Assembly: GCF_002111585.1 (NCBI RefSeq)
Contig: NZ_LUTP01000004.1
Coordinates: forward strand, 1 to 64,000
Length of the DNA stretch: 64,000 bases
Direction of reading: 5' to 3'
Origin: Lonsdalea iberica
GTDB lineage: Bacteria; Pseudomonadota; Gammaproteobacteria; Enterobacterales; Enterobacteriaceae
In this document: piece by piece, positions 52,599-62,967 of the stretch
Layout of the letters: each line of letters begins with the position of its first letter
Numbering within the stretch: position 1 is the first letter of the stretch
The notes under the pieces: model-generated
Told to the model about the DNA's origin: nothing
The model's input: only the letters and a program-made list of their open reading frames with translations
Database searches by the model: none
Program-made: the position numbers and the translations under genes

Positions 52599-53618
52599 AT
52601 GTTTCAGTTCATACTCCGGCGTTTGGGGCTGGTTATCCCTACGTTTATCGGTATCACCCTACTGACCTTTGCCTTTGTGCATCTGATCCCCGGCGATCCT
52701 GTCATGATCATGGCTGGCGAACGGGGGATCACCCCGGAACGTCATGCCCAACTGATGGCGGAAATGGGGCTGGATAAGCCAATGTGGCAACAGTATCTCC
52801 ACTATATCGGCGGCGTTCTGCATGGCGATTTAGGCACCTCGCTCAAAAGCCGCACTGCCGTATGGGAAGAGTTTGTTCCGCGTTTCAAAGCCACATTGGA
52901 ACTTGGCGTGTGCGCCATGCTTTTCGCCATCGCGGTGGGTATTCCGGTGGGCGTGTTAGCGGCAGTCAAGCGGGGCTCTTTCTTCGATCATGCGGCGGTG
53001 AGCGCAGCCTTGGCGGGTTATTCCATGCCGATCTTCTGGTGGGGAATGATGCTGATCATGCTGGTTTCCGTTCATCTCAATCTGACGCCGGTGTCCGGCC
53101 GGGTGGGGGATACCCTGTTTCTGGATGAGTCGCTGCCGCTGACCGGCTTCATGCTCATCGATACCTTTATCTGGGGGGAACAGGGCGATTTCGCCGATGC
53201 GGTGATGCATATCATTTTACCCGCCATCGTGCTTGGCACCATTCCTCTGGCGGTCATTGTGCGCATGACCCGTTCTTCCATGCTGGAAGTGCTGGGTGAA
53301 GATTATATCCGCACGGCGCGCGCCAAAGGGTTAAGCCGTCAGCGTGTCGTTGTGGTGCATGCGCTGCGTAATGCCATGCTGCCGGTGGTCACGGTGATTG
53401 GGCTCCAAGTCGGCACTTTGCTGGCGGGCGCCATTCTGACGGAAACCATTTTCTCTTGGCCGGGGTTGGGACGCTGGCTGATGGATGCCTTGCAACGGCG
53501 TGATTATCCGGTCGTGCAGGGCGGCGTTCTGCTGGTGGCGTCGCTGATCATACTGGTCAATGTACTGGTGGACCTGCTGTACGGCGTGGTGAATCCGCGT
53601 ATCCGGCATGGCAAATAG
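52599..53618 (+). CDS. dppB: Dipeptide ABC transporter permease DppB
   Basis: An inner-membrane permease of 339 aa, the E. coli length. Six membrane helices and the EAA-loop EDYIRTARAKGLS (contact to the ATPases) are present. The reading frame is open back to 52536, but MFQFILRRLGLVIPTFIGIT is the standard N-terminus, at 52599. It lies 118 nt after dppA, a little further than in E. coli. Confidence 0.96.
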   Translation: MFQFILRRLGLVIPTFIGITLLTFAFVHLIPGDPVMIMAGERGITPERHAQLMAEMGLDKPMWQQYLHYIGGVLHGDLGTSLKSRTAVWEEFVPRFKATLELGVCAMLFAIAVGIPVGVLAAVKRGSFFDHAAVSAALAGYSMPIFWWGMMLIMLVSVHLNLTPVSGRVGDTLFLDESLPLTGFMLIDTFIWGEQGDFADAVMHIILPAIVLGTIPLAVIVRMTRSSMLEVLGEDYIRTARAKGLSRQRVVVVHALRNAMLPVVTVIGLQVGTLLAGAILTETIFSWPGLGRWLMDALQRRDYPVVQGGVLLVASLIILVNVLVDLLYGVVNPRIRHGK

Positions 53619-53627
53619 GAGGCCGCA

Positions 53628-54533
53628 ATGACGCAACTGACTCAACCCGCGATGAAGTCGGCGCCGCTGCCGTTGACGCCGCTTCAGGCATTCTGGCACG
53701 ACTTTCGTCGTAATAAAGGCGCCGTCGTGGGCCTGGTCTACATCATGATCATGCTGTTGATCGCGATCGGGGCGGGAGTGTTGGCCCCGCATTCGCCGTC
53801 CGAGCAGTTTCGAGAAGCTTTACTTGCGCCGCCGGTGTGGCAGGACGGCGGCAGTTGGAAATTTCTTCTCGGCACGGATGATGTGGGGCGCGATATGTTG
53901 TCCCGCCTGATGTACGGCGCGCGCCTGTCGCTGCTGGTCGGGTGTATGGTCGTGACGATCTCTTTATTGTTCGGAACCGTATTAGGGTTGATCTCCGGCT
54001 ACTTCGGCGGTCTGGTGGATGCTGCCATCATGCGGCTGGTGGACATCATGCTGGCCTTGCCGAGCCTGCTGTTTGCGCTGGTGCTGGTCGCGATTTTCGG
54101 CCCGTCGATCGTGAATGCGGCTATTGCGTTGGTATTCGTCGCGCTGCCGCACTACGTGCGCCTGACGCGCGCCGCGGTGCTGTTGGAGGCCAACCGAGAC
54201 TACGTCACCGCTTCCCGCGTCGCGGGGGCAGGCGCCATGCGGCAGATGTTCATCAACATCTTTCCCAACTGTCTGGCTCCGTTGATTGTTCAAGCGTCCA
54301 TGGGGTTCTCCAACGCAATTCTGGACATGGCGGCGTTAGGGTTCCTGGGGATGGGCGCGCAGCCGCCCACACCTGAATGGGGGACCATGCTGTCGGACGT
54401 GCTGCAGTATGCGCAAAGCGCGTGGTGGGTCGTAACGTTTCCGGGGCTGCTGATTCTGTTGACGGTGCTGGCATTCAATTTGGTGGGGGACGGCTTGCGC
54501 GATGCTCTCGACCCCAAATTTAAGCAGTCGTAG
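53628..54533 (+). CDS. dppC: Dipeptide ABC transporter permease DppC
   Basis: The second permease, 301 aa. An extended N-terminal tail leads to TM1 ([19 protein letters not shown]), the periplasmic [20 protein letters not shown] block that typifies the OppC/DppC family, and the EAA loop near [17 protein letters not shown]. It follows dppB by 9 nt and is followed by dppD 10 nt later, so it lies in one transcript. Confidence 0.96.
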   Translation: MTQLTQPAMKSAPLPLTPLQAFWHDFRRNKGAVVGLVYIMIMLLIAIGAGVLAPHSPSEQFREALLAPPVWQDGGSWKFLLGTDDVGRDMLSRLMYGARLSLLVGCMVVTISLLFGTVLGLISGYFGGLVDAAIMRLVDIMLALPSLLFALVLVAIFGPSIVNAAIALVFVALPHYVRLTRAAVLLEANRDYVTASRVAGAGAMRQMFINIFPNCLAPLIVQASMGFSNAILDMAALGFLGMGAQPPTPEWGTMLSDVLQYAQSAWWVVTFPGLLILLTVLAFNLVGDGLRDALDPKFKQS

Positions 54534-54543
54534 AGGAAGAGCG

Positions 54544-55521
54544 ATGGCCTTACTTAACGTAGAACACCTGTCGGTCAGTTTCGGCGAGGGCACGCAGCCG
54601 TTCAAGGCGGTCGACCGTGTCAGCTATCAGGTAGAACGCGGTCAGGTGGTAGGGATTGTCGGCGAATCCGGTTCCGGTAAATCGGTCAGCTCGCTGGCCA
54701 TTATGGGATTGATTGATTCCGGTCAGGTTGCGGCCGACAGTCTGGCGTTCGACGGTCGTGATTTGATCGCCATGCCGGAGAAAGCGCGCCGTCAGCTGGT
54801 AGGCGCGGAAATCGCGATGATCTTTCAGGACCCGATGACCAGCCTCAACCCTTGCTACACCGTGGGATTTCAGATTATGGAGGCCGTCAAGGTGCATCAG
54901 GGCGGCAACCGCCGGACCCGACGCCAGCGAGCCATCGACCTGCTGACGATGGTAGGCATCCCCGATCCGGCCTCGCGGCTGGCCGTTTATCCTCATCAGC
55001 TATCGGGCGGCATGAGCCAGCGGGTCATGATTGCGATGGCGATTGCCTGCCGTCCGCAGCTGTTGATCGCCGATGAGCCCACAACCGCGCTGGATGTCAC
55101 GATTCAGGCGCAGATTGTCGAACTGCTGCTATCGCTGCAACGGCAGGAGAATATGGCGCTGATACTGATTACCCACGATCTGGCGCTGGTCGCCGAAGCC
55201 GCGCATCAGATCATCGTCATGTATGCCGGGCAGGTGGTGGAGTCTGGGCGTGCCGGCGAAATATTCAAGGCGCCGCGCCATCCCTATACGCAGGCGCTGC
55301 TGCGGGCTTTGCCGGAGTTCGCCGTGGATAAATCGCGGCTGGCCTCGCTGCCGGGCGTCGTCCCCGGCAAGTACGACCGTCCCTTGGGCTGCCTGCTGAA
55401 CCCGCGCTGCCCGTATGTGACGGATCACTGCCGCCAGCGAGAGCCGGAGCTGCAACCCTGGGGCGATCGCCGGGTGAAATGCCATACGCCGTTGGATGAC
55501 TCGGGGAGGCCCAGTTTATGA
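54544..55521 (+). CDS. dppD: Dipeptide ABC transporter ATPase DppD
   Basis: A cytoplasmic ATP-binding subunit of 325 aa. Walker A is GESGSGKS, the Q-loop [11 protein letters not shown], the signature LSGGMSQR, Walker [13 protein letters not shown] and the H-loop THD. A C-terminal oligopeptide/dipeptide-type Cys motif ([14 protein letters not shown]) can hold an iron-sulfur cluster in related proteins. The ATG at 54544 ([14 protein letters not shown]) is preferred to the frame-open start at 54502 inside dppC. It overlaps dppF by 4 nt. Confidence 0.96.
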   Translation: MALLNVEHLSVSFGEGTQPFKAVDRVSYQVERGQVVGIVGESGSGKSVSSLAIMGLIDSGQVAADSLAFDGRDLIAMPEKARRQLVGAEIAMIFQDPMTSLNPCYTVGFQIMEAVKVHQGGNRRTRRQRAIDLLTMVGIPDPASRLAVYPHQLSGGMSQRVMIAMAIACRPQLLIADEPTTALDVTIQAQIVELLLSLQRQENMALILITHDLALVAEAAHQIIVMYAGQVVESGRAGEIFKAPRHPYTQALLRALPEFAVDKSRLASLPGVVPGKYDRPLGCLLNPRCPYVTDHCRQREPELQPWGDRRVKCHTPLDDSGRPSL

Positions 55522-56534
55522 GTCACGATAAAGACGTGCGACAGAACGTGCTGCTGGAAGCGCGAGCGTTGAAAAAATATTACCCGGTGAAGTCCGGGAT
55601 ATTTCAGCCTGAGCGGGTGGTGAAAGCACTGGATGGCGTCTCGTTTACCCTCGAAAGAGGCAAAACGCTGGCCGTGGTCGGCGAATCCGGCTGCGGTAAA
55701 TCCACGCTGGGCCGTCTGTTGACGTTGATTGAAACCCCGTCCTACGGCGAACTGTATTATCAGGGGCAGGATCTGCTGAAGGCGGACCCCGCGGCTGAAA
55801 AATTACGTCGGCAGAAAATCCAGATCGTGTTTCAAAATCCGTACGCGTCGTTAAACCCCCGCAAGAAAATTGGTCAGATTCTGGAAGAGCCACTGGTGAT
55901 CAATACGACGCTAAGTCGCGCAGAGCGTCGGGAAAAGGCGCAGGCGATGATGGCGAAGGTTGGCCTGAGAACGGAGTTTTACGACCGTTACCCGCACATG
56001 TTTTCCGGCGGGCAGCGTCAGCGCATCGCCATCGCGCGGGGGTTGATGCTGGACCCGGAGGTGCTGATCGCGGACGAACCGGTTTCAGCGCTGGATGTGT
56101 CCGTCAGGGCGCAGGTGCTGAATTTGATGATGGACTTGCAGCAGGAGTTAGGCCTGTCTTACGTCTTTATTTCTCACGATTTATCGGTGGTCGAGCATAT
56201 CGCCGATGAAGTGATGGTGATGTATCTGGGACGCTGCGTCGAGCAGGGCAGCAAGGCGGCGATTTTTGACCGTCCACGCCATCCCTACACGCAAGCGCTG
56301 CTTTCCGCGACGCCGCGCCTGAACCCTGATTTACGCCGGGAGCGCATCAAGCTGAGCGGGGAACTGCCCAGCCCGCTTAATCCGCCGCCGGGGTGCGCGT
56401 TCAACACCCGCTGTCGACGCCGGTTCGACGCCTGTGCGGCACGACAGCCGCAGCTTATCGCTTATGGTGGACGGAAGGTGGCGTGCTTTGCCGTCGATGA
56501 GGAAGAGGCGCTATCCCCGTCCGTATCGCAATAA
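55518..56534 (+). CDS. dppF: Dipeptide ABC transporter ATPase DppF
   Basis: The second ATPase subunit, 338 aa. Walker A is GESGCGKS, the signature FSGGQRQR, Walker [13 protein letters not shown]. The C-terminal four-Cys region ([14 protein letters not shown]) is present. It starts inside the dppD stop (ATGA), so translation is coupled. It is the last gene of the operon; a hairpin follows. The intact B, C, D and F genes contrast with the broken dppA and could still serve another binding protein (inference; MppA does this in E. coli). Confidence 0.96.
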   Translation: MSHDKDVRQNVLLEARALKKYYPVKSGIFQPERVVKALDGVSFTLERGKTLAVVGESGCGKSTLGRLLTLIETPSYGELYYQGQDLLKADPAAEKLRRQKIQIVFQNPYASLNPRKKIGQILEEPLVINTTLSRAERREKAQAMMAKVGLRTEFYDRYPHMFSGGQRQRIAIARGLMLDPEVLIADEPVSALDVSVRAQVLNLMMDLQQELGLSYVFISHDLSVVEHIADEVMVMYLGRCVEQGSKAAIFDRPRHPYTQALLSATPRLNPDLRRERIKLSGELPSPLNPPPGCAFNTRCRRRFDACAARQPQLIAYGGRKVACFAVDEEEALSPSVSQ

Positions 56535-56545
56535 GAACCGGTTAT

Positions 56546-56583
56546 AAGCCCGTCAGACAACTATTCAGGCGTTTGGCGGGCTT
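56546..56583 (+). terminator. Hairpin after dppF
   Basis: A 10-bp stem AAGCCCGTCA/TGGCGGGCTT (one G-U pair) with an 18-nt loop, followed by CCTGTTTCT. Probable terminator. Confidence 0.6.
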
Positions 56584-57018
56584 CCTGTTTCTGTGCTGTA
56601 ACGCCACGTCTGCCTGCTTATCCCATTGGACAACCGTATTGGTTTCATAGCGAAAAGAGGGAAAAGTCAGAGAGGTAACTTGCTGTTTTTTTGGTAGGAA
56701 AGGAAAAGGTTATGAGGACTTTATTGTGTCGGATAAACCTATTTCCCACCGCAACAACGCCCGCGTATTGGTAATTGAATATAACGTTTTTTTATTATAA
56801 AAACTTCAATTATTAACACCTGAAAAGAGTGGGGATAATTTTCACTACGCTGTCTTTTAGCGGCGAAAACGATAGAAGCGAAATGCATATCGTTTTAATT
56901 ATTTGATTTTCACGGCTGCTGCCAATCTATTTTGTAATAATCCGTGAAGATATTTTGATTAAGTGTTCGTTCAATAATGTTATATTGACGGCCATTCATG
57001 TGGAGATTAGAGAGTCTT
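56584..57018 (+). promoter_or_regulatory. bcs operon upstream region
   Basis: About 435 AT-rich nt without a gene. A 6-bp stem TCACGG/CCGTGA lies at about 56910-56946. A plausible -10 (TTATAT, near 56979) with a TTCGTT-like -35 lies about 35 nt before bcsO. I see no GEMM-type c-di-GMP riboswitch motif. Confidence 0.4.
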
Positions 57019-57564
57019 ATGAGAAGCTATGACGATCTGAAGCATTTCAAAGAAAAGACCCAGTCGGAAGACATTAATTTCAAGGAAATGTCGGCTCACT
57101 CTTTGCATGATGAAGGTTCGCGCTGGGCCATTGTGAAGCAAGTGATTAATGAAGAGAAAGACGGTGCGCAATCTTCACTGGGCGCTGGTGTACAGCCCTC
57201 TCTGAGGCCTGTCGCGAAAAATGAATTTGCGGCGCCGGCTTCCGCCGTCAAGTCAGTCAGGTTGGATGATTCGAATACCCGTCCGCGTCATGACGAGTCC
57301 GCAGGACAGCGATCGCTTCTTGATTCCGTCGCCGCCGCGTCGAAGACGTCGCGATCGCTGGAGCCTACGACGTCATCACGGCCGCCAGAGCCGGCGTCCT
57401 CTTCCCCTGCGGCCCGCCCGGAACCGATCGCTGCCGTGGGCACGGAGCCGCTGGAGCCGCGCTATAAGCAGATGTTCAGCACGCGGGGTCGGCAAACCGC
57501 ACAGGCGCCGAATAAAGACACGCTGTTGAAACCGCTACTGGAGAAAATTGCCTCATGTCGTTAG
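57019..57564 (+). CDS. bcsO: Cellulose biosynthesis protein BcsO-like
   Basis: A 181-aa protein starting MRSYDDLKHFKEKTQ. Residues 1-50 look structured (SRWAIVKQVINE). The middle, about 55-150, is low-complexity and rich in Ser, Pro and Ala (TSSRPPEPASSSPAARPEP). A C-terminal segment, EPRYKQMFSTRG, closes the protein. This layout, and its place before bcsQ, fit BcsO, an accessory protein in some enterobacterial cellulose operons. The mechanism is unknown. A 7-residue longer start at 56998 exists. Its end overlaps bcsQ by 10 nt. Confidence 0.75.
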   Translation: MRSYDDLKHFKEKTQSEDINFKEMSAHSLHDEGSRWAIVKQVINEEKDGAQSSLGAGVQPSLRPVAKNEFAAPASAVKSVRLDDSNTRPRHDESAGQRSLLDSVAAASKTSRSLEPTTSSRPPEPASSSPAARPEPIAAVGTEPLEPRYKQMFSTRGRQTAQAPNKDTLLKPLLEKIASCR

Positions 57565-58355
57565 TTTGTGTTTGTTCTCCGAAAGGCGGGGTTGGAAAAA
57601 CCACGATGGTGGCCAATCTGGCCTATGCCTTAGCGCGCGGCGGCAGTAAGGTACTGGCGATCGATTTTGACGTTCAGAACGCGCTGCGCCTGCATTTCGG
57701 CATTCCATTATCCGATGAGCGGGGCTATGTGGCGGCCGCCGTCGAGTCTCCGGACTGGAGCCAGTCCATCCTAACCGCTGGCGGTAATATTTTCGTGCTG
57801 CCCTACGGCGGCGTGACGGAAACACAGCGTGAAGACTTTGACCGCCATCTGGAGGATCCCGCGTTTTTGGCGCGTGGACTCAGCGCCATGCTGAACTACC
57901 CAGGTCTTGTGATCCTGGCCGACTTTCCGCCCGGTCCCAGCTCCGCCTTAAAGGCGATGACCGAGCTGGCCGATCTGCATCTGGTCGTCATGCAGGCGGA
58001 TACCGCTTCGCTGTCTCTCCTGTCGTCGGTCGAAGACAACCGATTGATTGGCGCGCCGTTGAACCATAAACAGGGATACTACTGGCTGTTGAATCAGACG
58101 GATACGCGACGCGCGATCAGCCGGGATGTGGCGGCGTACATGCAGGAAAACAAAGGCGACAAGTTGATTGGCTGCGTCCATCGCGATGAAAGCGTTGTCG
58201 AAGCTAACGCCTCACAACGTTCCATTTTCGATTTTAGCCCGTCGTCAGCGGCGGCGTTTGATATTGAATTAATCAGCAAACGTATTGCGGCGCAGCTGGA
58301 TATTAAAGTGGGTAATGGTGAAGTCCATAAGACATTTATGCCTGCCTCTTATTAA
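57555..58355 (+). CDS. bcsQ: Cellulose biosynthesis protein BcsQ (ParA-like ATPase)
   Basis: A MinD/ParA-type ATPase of 266 aa (250 in E. coli), needed for cellulose secretion and polar localisation of the synthase. The deviant Walker A KGGVGKTT lies at 10-17, and Walker A-prime is LAIDFDVQN. Its start is inside the bcsO stop region, so translation is coupled. It is 96 nt before bcsA; a small hairpin CGCAGA/TCTGCG lies between (58365-58383). Confidence 0.93.
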   Translation: MSLVCVCSPKGGVGKTTMVANLAYALARGGSKVLAIDFDVQNALRLHFGIPLSDERGYVAAAVESPDWSQSILTAGGNIFVLPYGGVTETQREDFDRHLEDPAFLARGLSAMLNYPGLVILADFPPGPSSALKAMTELADLHLVVMQADTASLSLLSSVEDNRLIGAPLNHKQGYYWLLNQTDTRRAISRDVAAYMQENKGDKLIGCVHRDESVVEANASQRSIFDFSPSSAAAFDIELISKRIAAQLDIKVGNGEVHKTFMPASY

Positions 58356-58451
58356 TAGGAAAGGCGCAGATAATAAATCTGCGTCAATATCTTTAGGATA
58401 TTTCCTCTTTTCTGCATTAACCCGCTCATTACTGATCATCAGGGTAGATTT

Positions 58452-60575
58452 ATGAATAAGGCGCTTTTTTATCTGTTGCTACTGGTGCTATTTCCGGTAG
58501 CGTTAGTGATTATCATCACCCCGATGGATAGCCAGAAACAATATATCTTTGGCTTAATCAGTATTGGCATGCTGTTTTTATTGGGCCGCGGTGAAAGCCG
58601 AAAGGTCACTGTGGTCATGGTTATTCTCACGTTATTAATGTCAACGCGCTATATATACTGGCGCGCGACGGAAACGCTGCATTTTAATTCCGAGATTGAA
58701 ACTATATTGGGCATTGGCTTATTTATTGCCGAGGTCTATGTCTGGGTTATTTTGATGCTGAGTTTCATGCAGACCCTATGGCCGCTGCAACGCGGCATTG
58801 AGGCGCTGCCGGAAGATACCAATCTGTGGCCCACCGTGGATGTGTACGTCCCGACCTACAACGAAAGTCTGGACGTGGTGAGGGATACGGTGCTGGCGGC
58901 GCAGTGCATGGATTACCCGCAGGACAAGTTCAAAGTCTACCTTCTCGATGACGGCAAGCGCAGCGAGTTTGCGGTGTTCGCCGCTCAGGCCGGCGTGGGT
59001 TATATCACTCGCGACGATAATTCGCACGCTAAGGCAGGCAACCTGAACCACGCGATGCAGCTCACCAGCGGGGAACTGATTTGCGTCTTCGACTGCGACC
59101 ACGTGGCGAAACGTATTTTCCTGCAGGCGACGGTGGGTGCGTTCCTGAAGGATGACCGGCTGGCGCTGATGCAGACGCCGCACTACTTCTACTCCCCCGA
59201 TCCGTTCGAACGCAACCTCAAGGCGGCCAGACAGATGCCGAGCGAGGGTGAGTTATTCTACGGGCCGATCCAACAGGGAAATGACTACTGGAACGCCACG
59301 TTCTTCTGCGGCAGCTGCGCGGTGATTCGCCGTACGGCGCTAGAAGAAGTGGGCGGCTTCGCCGTAGAAACGGTGACGGAAGATGCGCATACGGCGCTGA
59401 AAATGCAGCGTCGCGGCTGGAAATCCGCATTTCTGGCGATCCCGCTTGCTGCGGGGCTGGCGACCGAGCGACTGGTGCTGCATGTCATTCAGCGTACCCG
59501 CTGGGCGAGAGGGATGACACAGATTTTCCGTGTGGACAATCCGCTGTTGGGAAGAGGCCTGACCTGGCAGCAGCGACTGTGTTACCTCAGCGCCATGCTG
59601 CACTTCCAGTTCGGCCTGCCGCGCGTCATCTTCCTGACCGCGCCTTTGGCCTACCTGCTGTTCAATCTCAACATTATTCATTCGTCGGCGAACCTGATTT
59701 TTGCCTACGTGTTGCCGCATCTGGTGATGTCTATCTACCTCAATGCGAGGATGAACGGACGTTTCCGCTACAGCTTTTGGGGTGAGATATATGAAACGGT
59801 CATGGCGTTTCATCTCATTATTCCGACGCTGTTAACCCTGATCTCCCCGCGTCACGGCAAATTCAACGTGACGGACAAGGGCGGTCTGCTGGACGTGGGG
59901 TTTTTTGACTTCCGCATTGTACGACCGCATATCGTGACCGCCGTCCTGCTATTCGTGGGGATCGTCTTCGGGGTCGTGCGGGCCGTCGGGCACGACTATT
60001 ACCACGTCGACCCGTATGTCATCGCCCTGAACGTTGCCTGGGCCTGCATCAGCCTGCTGATTTTAATGGCGGCTATCGCGGTGGCGCGGGAAACGAAGCA
60101 GACTCGGCAGACCATCCGTATCGACGTCGAACTGCCGGTGATTATTCACTACGCCAGCGGCATCGCCTCGCGTACGGTGACCGTGGATCTGTCGATGGGT
60201 GGCGCGCAAATCAAGGCACCGGATCAGCGTCACCAAACGGACCCCATTGAGTGCCTTGAGCTATTGTCTCGCGCGGGTGAAATTGCGCTGCCGGTGAAGT
60301 CCGTGAGTTTCGACGACAGCACGATCCGTCTGCAATTCGATGAAATCCCGCTAGCGCAACGCCGTGGTCTGGTGCGCGTCGTGCTATCGCGCGCGGATGC
60401 CTGGATTGACCCGCCCTGGCCGCGGGATAATCCACTGCGCTCCTTCGTGACGGTATTCCGAACGGTGTGTGAATTTTTCTGGCTGACCTGGAAGGGAAAT
60501 AAGAAAGCGGGGTCGACGCCGTCAGCTTTACCCCCAACGACCGAAGGGACGCAGCAAGAGGATAAAACGGCATGA
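58452..60575 (+). CDS. bcsA: Cellulose synthase catalytic subunit BcsA
   Basis: An inner-membrane family 2 glycosyltransferase that polymerises UDP-glucose and extrudes the glucan. It is 707 aa, lacking the ~150-residue N-terminal extension of E. coli BcsA (872 aa). Visible motifs: DDG at 166-168, DCD at 214-216, TED at 309-311, QRTRW at 347-351, the gating-loop FNVTDKGG at 471-478, and a PilZ domain with RQTIR (552-556) and DLSMGG (579-584) for c-di-GMP binding. All catalytic and regulatory residues seem intact. It overlaps bcsB by 4 nt. Confidence 0.97.
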   Translation: MNKALFYLLLLVLFPVALVIIITPMDSQKQYIFGLISIGMLFLLGRGESRKVTVVMVILTLLMSTRYIYWRATETLHFNSEIETILGIGLFIAEVYVWVILMLSFMQTLWPLQRGIEALPEDTNLWPTVDVYVPTYNESLDVVRDTVLAAQCMDYPQDKFKVYLLDDGKRSEFAVFAAQAGVGYITRDDNSHAKAGNLNHAMQLTSGELICVFDCDHVAKRIFLQATVGAFLKDDRLALMQTPHYFYSPDPFERNLKAARQMPSEGELFYGPIQQGNDYWNATFFCGSCAVIRRTALEEVGGFAVETVTEDAHTALKMQRRGWKSAFLAIPLAAGLATERLVLHVIQRTRWARGMTQIFRVDNPLLGRGLTWQQRLCYLSAMLHFQFGLPRVIFLTAPLAYLLFNLNIIHSSANLIFAYVLPHLVMSIYLNARMNGRFRYSFWGEIYETVMAFHLIIPTLLTLISPRHGKFNVTDKGGLLDVGFFDFRIVRPHIVTAVLLFVGIVFGVVRAVGHDYYHVDPYVIALNVAWACISLLILMAAIAVARETKQTRQTIRIDVELPVIIHYASGIASRTVTVDLSMGGAQIKAPDQRHQTDPIECLELLSRAGEIALPVKSVSFDDSTIRLQFDEIPLAQRRGLVRVVLSRADAWIDPPWPRDNPLRSFVTVFRTVCEFFWLTWKGNKKAGSTPSALPPTTEGTQQEDKTA

Positions 60576-62956
60576 TGTACAAATGGCTAAGGACGCCTTC
60601 TGTGTTCACGACAGTATTGCTGCTGTGCCTTTGCGGCGGCGCGGCCGCCGAAGAATCCAGCCGCCCGCTGTCGTTAATCGACGCCCCGCTGCCTGGCGAG
60701 TTGCCTCGCATTTCCGGCAAGTATGACAGCGCGCAGCCTTCCGCGATGCCGTCTCAGACCGTCCCCTCGTTAAACGCGTCGTCAGGCGTTTACAATCAAC
60801 CGATCAGCAGCACGATTTCCGTGGCGCAGATGGGCCAAGCGCAGGGCGTCGCTCTAAGCGGCGGTCAGCTGCAAGCCGGTTTGAGATTCACGCTCTCCGC
60901 CGATCAGGTGGTGACTGCCGCCCATCTGGCGCTCAAGTTCGCCGTTTCCCCGGCGTTAGCCCAGCGCAACACCGCGCTGCAGCTGATGCTGAATGGTCAG
61001 CCGTTAGGCAATGTGCCCTTGACCACGAACGGACAGGAAACCGGGACCTATCAGATAGAGATCCCCGCCGCGCTGGTGGTGTCCGACAACAACCTCAGCT
61101 TCCGCATCATCAATTCAGATCGGCTGATGTGCGAGCGCGACAATGATCAACAGTACAGCGTCACTATTCTGCCCAGCACTACGTTGCAGCTGGAAGGCCA
61201 ACAGCTGAACGTCGGGGCGGACATCGGCAACTTCCCGCGTCCGTTTATCGACGCCATGCAGATGGCGACGGCCTCCGTGCCGATGGTTTTTCCCACCGAG
61301 CCGACGGCCGATCAGGTGAGTGCGGCGGCGCTGGTGGCGTCCTGGATGGGGATTCAGACTAACGGGCGAGATATCACTTTCCCCGTAAAGCGAGATAGCG
61401 TGCCGGAACAGAACGGTATTTTGTTCGGCTATCCGGGCCAGAAGATCGGCCGCGTGACGCTGCCCCAGGTCGATGCCCCGACGTTGCAGCTGATGGATAA
61501 TCCCGACAACCCGATCTACAAACTGCTGCTGGTGGTGGGGAAGGATGAGGAACAGCTAAGACAAGCCGCCTATCACCTCGTCAGCCAACCGTTGACGGGG
61601 AAACAGACATCTATCACCGTCACGCCGCTGACGCTTCCGCGCCATAAGAGCTACGACGCGCCGCGATGGATCAGCACCGACCGGCGTGTCCGGTTCAGCG
61701 AACTGCTGGAGCAAGGGCAGATCATGACGTCCCTCGGTATCTGGCACTCCGCGCAGAACCTTAAGTTTCGGGCGGCGCCCGACCTCTTTCTGTGGGATGG
61801 CGAAACGATTCCGGTGCACATCAGTTACCGCTTCCCGGCGGAAAGCTGGATTGACGAGAATCGCTCTGACCTGAACGTGACGCTTAATGGCACGTTTATC
61901 AGCAATTTGCCGATGGTGAAAGAGGGTCTGCTGGAGCAACTTTGGCGTCGACTGGGGGGCGACAATCGTCAGGAGGCCTACACGCTGAAGCTCAATCCGT
62001 ATCTGATCTATGGCTTTAACCAACTACAGCTCTACTTCAACATTCGGCCGAAAGCGGATGCCCCGTGCAGCGTACTGTTGAACAACAACATCAAAAGCCG
62101 CATTGAGAACGACTCGTGGATAGACCTGACCCGCACGCGTCACTTCACGATGTTGCCCAACCTGTCGTATTTCATCGGCGCATCGTTCCCTTTCTCCCGG
62201 CTGGCGGATTACTCTCAGACGGTAATGTTGCTGCCGGAACGTCCGTCGGATCAGGAGATCAGTACGCTACTCGGCATGGCGGGCCGTTCCGGCGATGCGA
62301 CCGGCGTCAGCATCAATCATAACCGGGTCGTATTCGGCGTGCCGAAAGACGGCGTTGAGCGGCATCGGCTGCAAAACAGCGATGTGCTGGCGGTCACGAC
62401 GCTATCGCACGGCGGGTTTAACAAGGCGTTGCTGGCGGAGTCTCCCTACCAGACGGACGGTCATGCGCTGGGTGTTAAAACCCCCAGCCTATTTGAGCAA
62501 TGGGTCAACTGGCTGACCGGCGACTGGTCCCGTCATCCGATAGACGCCGACCGCTACTTCTCCTCGAATGAGTTCTGGCGCGGCTTTGTCAGCTACCGCT
62601 CCCCGTGGAACCCTCAACGCGTGGCAGTGGTCGTGTTGGCGACGAACGATCAGCAGCTACAGCGGCTGCACGGCGACCTGACGTCGGCGCATATCACCGC
62701 GGCAGTCCGGGGGGATACCGCCATCATTACCGATGAGAACGGCGTTCGCAGCTTCCGGGTCGGCCCGCAGTTCCCCAGCGGACAAATGCCTTGGTACATG
62801 ATGATTATCTGGTATGCCAACCAACATGCCGTCATTCTGGCGTTTGTCGCCTTAATCATGGCGTCGTTAGGCGGAGCGGGCTTGTATCACGTGCTGAAAC
62901 GCCGCGCTCATCGCCGTCTGCATCCGCAGGACGCGCGTGACTCAGGCCAGAAATAA
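60572..62956 (+). CDS. bcsB: Cellulose synthase periplasmic subunit BcsB
   Basis: A periplasmic protein with carbohydrate-binding and flavodoxin-like domains that guides the glucan, anchored by a C-terminal membrane helix that is also needed for BcsA activity. It is 794 aa. The signal peptide spans about 1-26 (ends GGAAAEE). The C-terminal helix HAVILAFVALIMASLGGAGL lies near 756-778. It starts inside the bcsA stop (ATGA). The family bcsB often has bcsZ after it; here bcsC follows directly. Confidence 0.95.
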   Translation: MMYKWLRTPSVFTTVLLLCLCGGAAAEESSRPLSLIDAPLPGELPRISGKYDSAQPSAMPSQTVPSLNASSGVYNQPISSTISVAQMGQAQGVALSGGQLQAGLRFTLSADQVVTAAHLALKFAVSPALAQRNTALQLMLNGQPLGNVPLTTNGQETGTYQIEIPAALVVSDNNLSFRIINSDRLMCERDNDQQYSVTILPSTTLQLEGQQLNVGADIGNFPRPFIDAMQMATASVPMVFPTEPTADQVSAAALVASWMGIQTNGRDITFPVKRDSVPEQNGILFGYPGQKIGRVTLPQVDAPTLQLMDNPDNPIYKLLLVVGKDEEQLRQAAYHLVSQPLTGKQTSITVTPLTLPRHKSYDAPRWISTDRRVRFSELLEQGQIMTSLGIWHSAQNLKFRAAPDLFLWDGETIPVHISYRFPAESWIDENRSDLNVTLNGTFISNLPMVKEGLLEQLWRRLGGDNRQEAYTLKLNPYLIYGFNQLQLYFNIRPKADAPCSVLLNNNIKSRIENDSWIDLTRTRHFTMLPNLSYFIGASFPFSRLADYSQTVMLLPERPSDQEISTLLGMAGRSGDATGVSINHNRVVFGVPKDGVERHRLQNSDVLAVTTLSHGGFNKALLAESPYQTDGHALGVKTPSLFEQWVNWLTGDWSRHPIDADRYFSSNEFWRGFVSYRSPWNPQRVAVVVLATNDQQLQRLHGDLTSAHITAAVRGDTAIITDENGVRSFRVGPQFPSGQMPWYMMIIWYANQHAVILAFVALIMASLGGAGLYHVLKRRAHRRLHPQDARDSGQK

Positions 62957-62967
62957 TTGAGCGATCT

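Noticed and set aside
56584-57018. c-di-GMP riboswitch before the cellulose operon
   Set aside because: The conserved GEMM core motifs could not be found; only a weak 6-bp stem is present.
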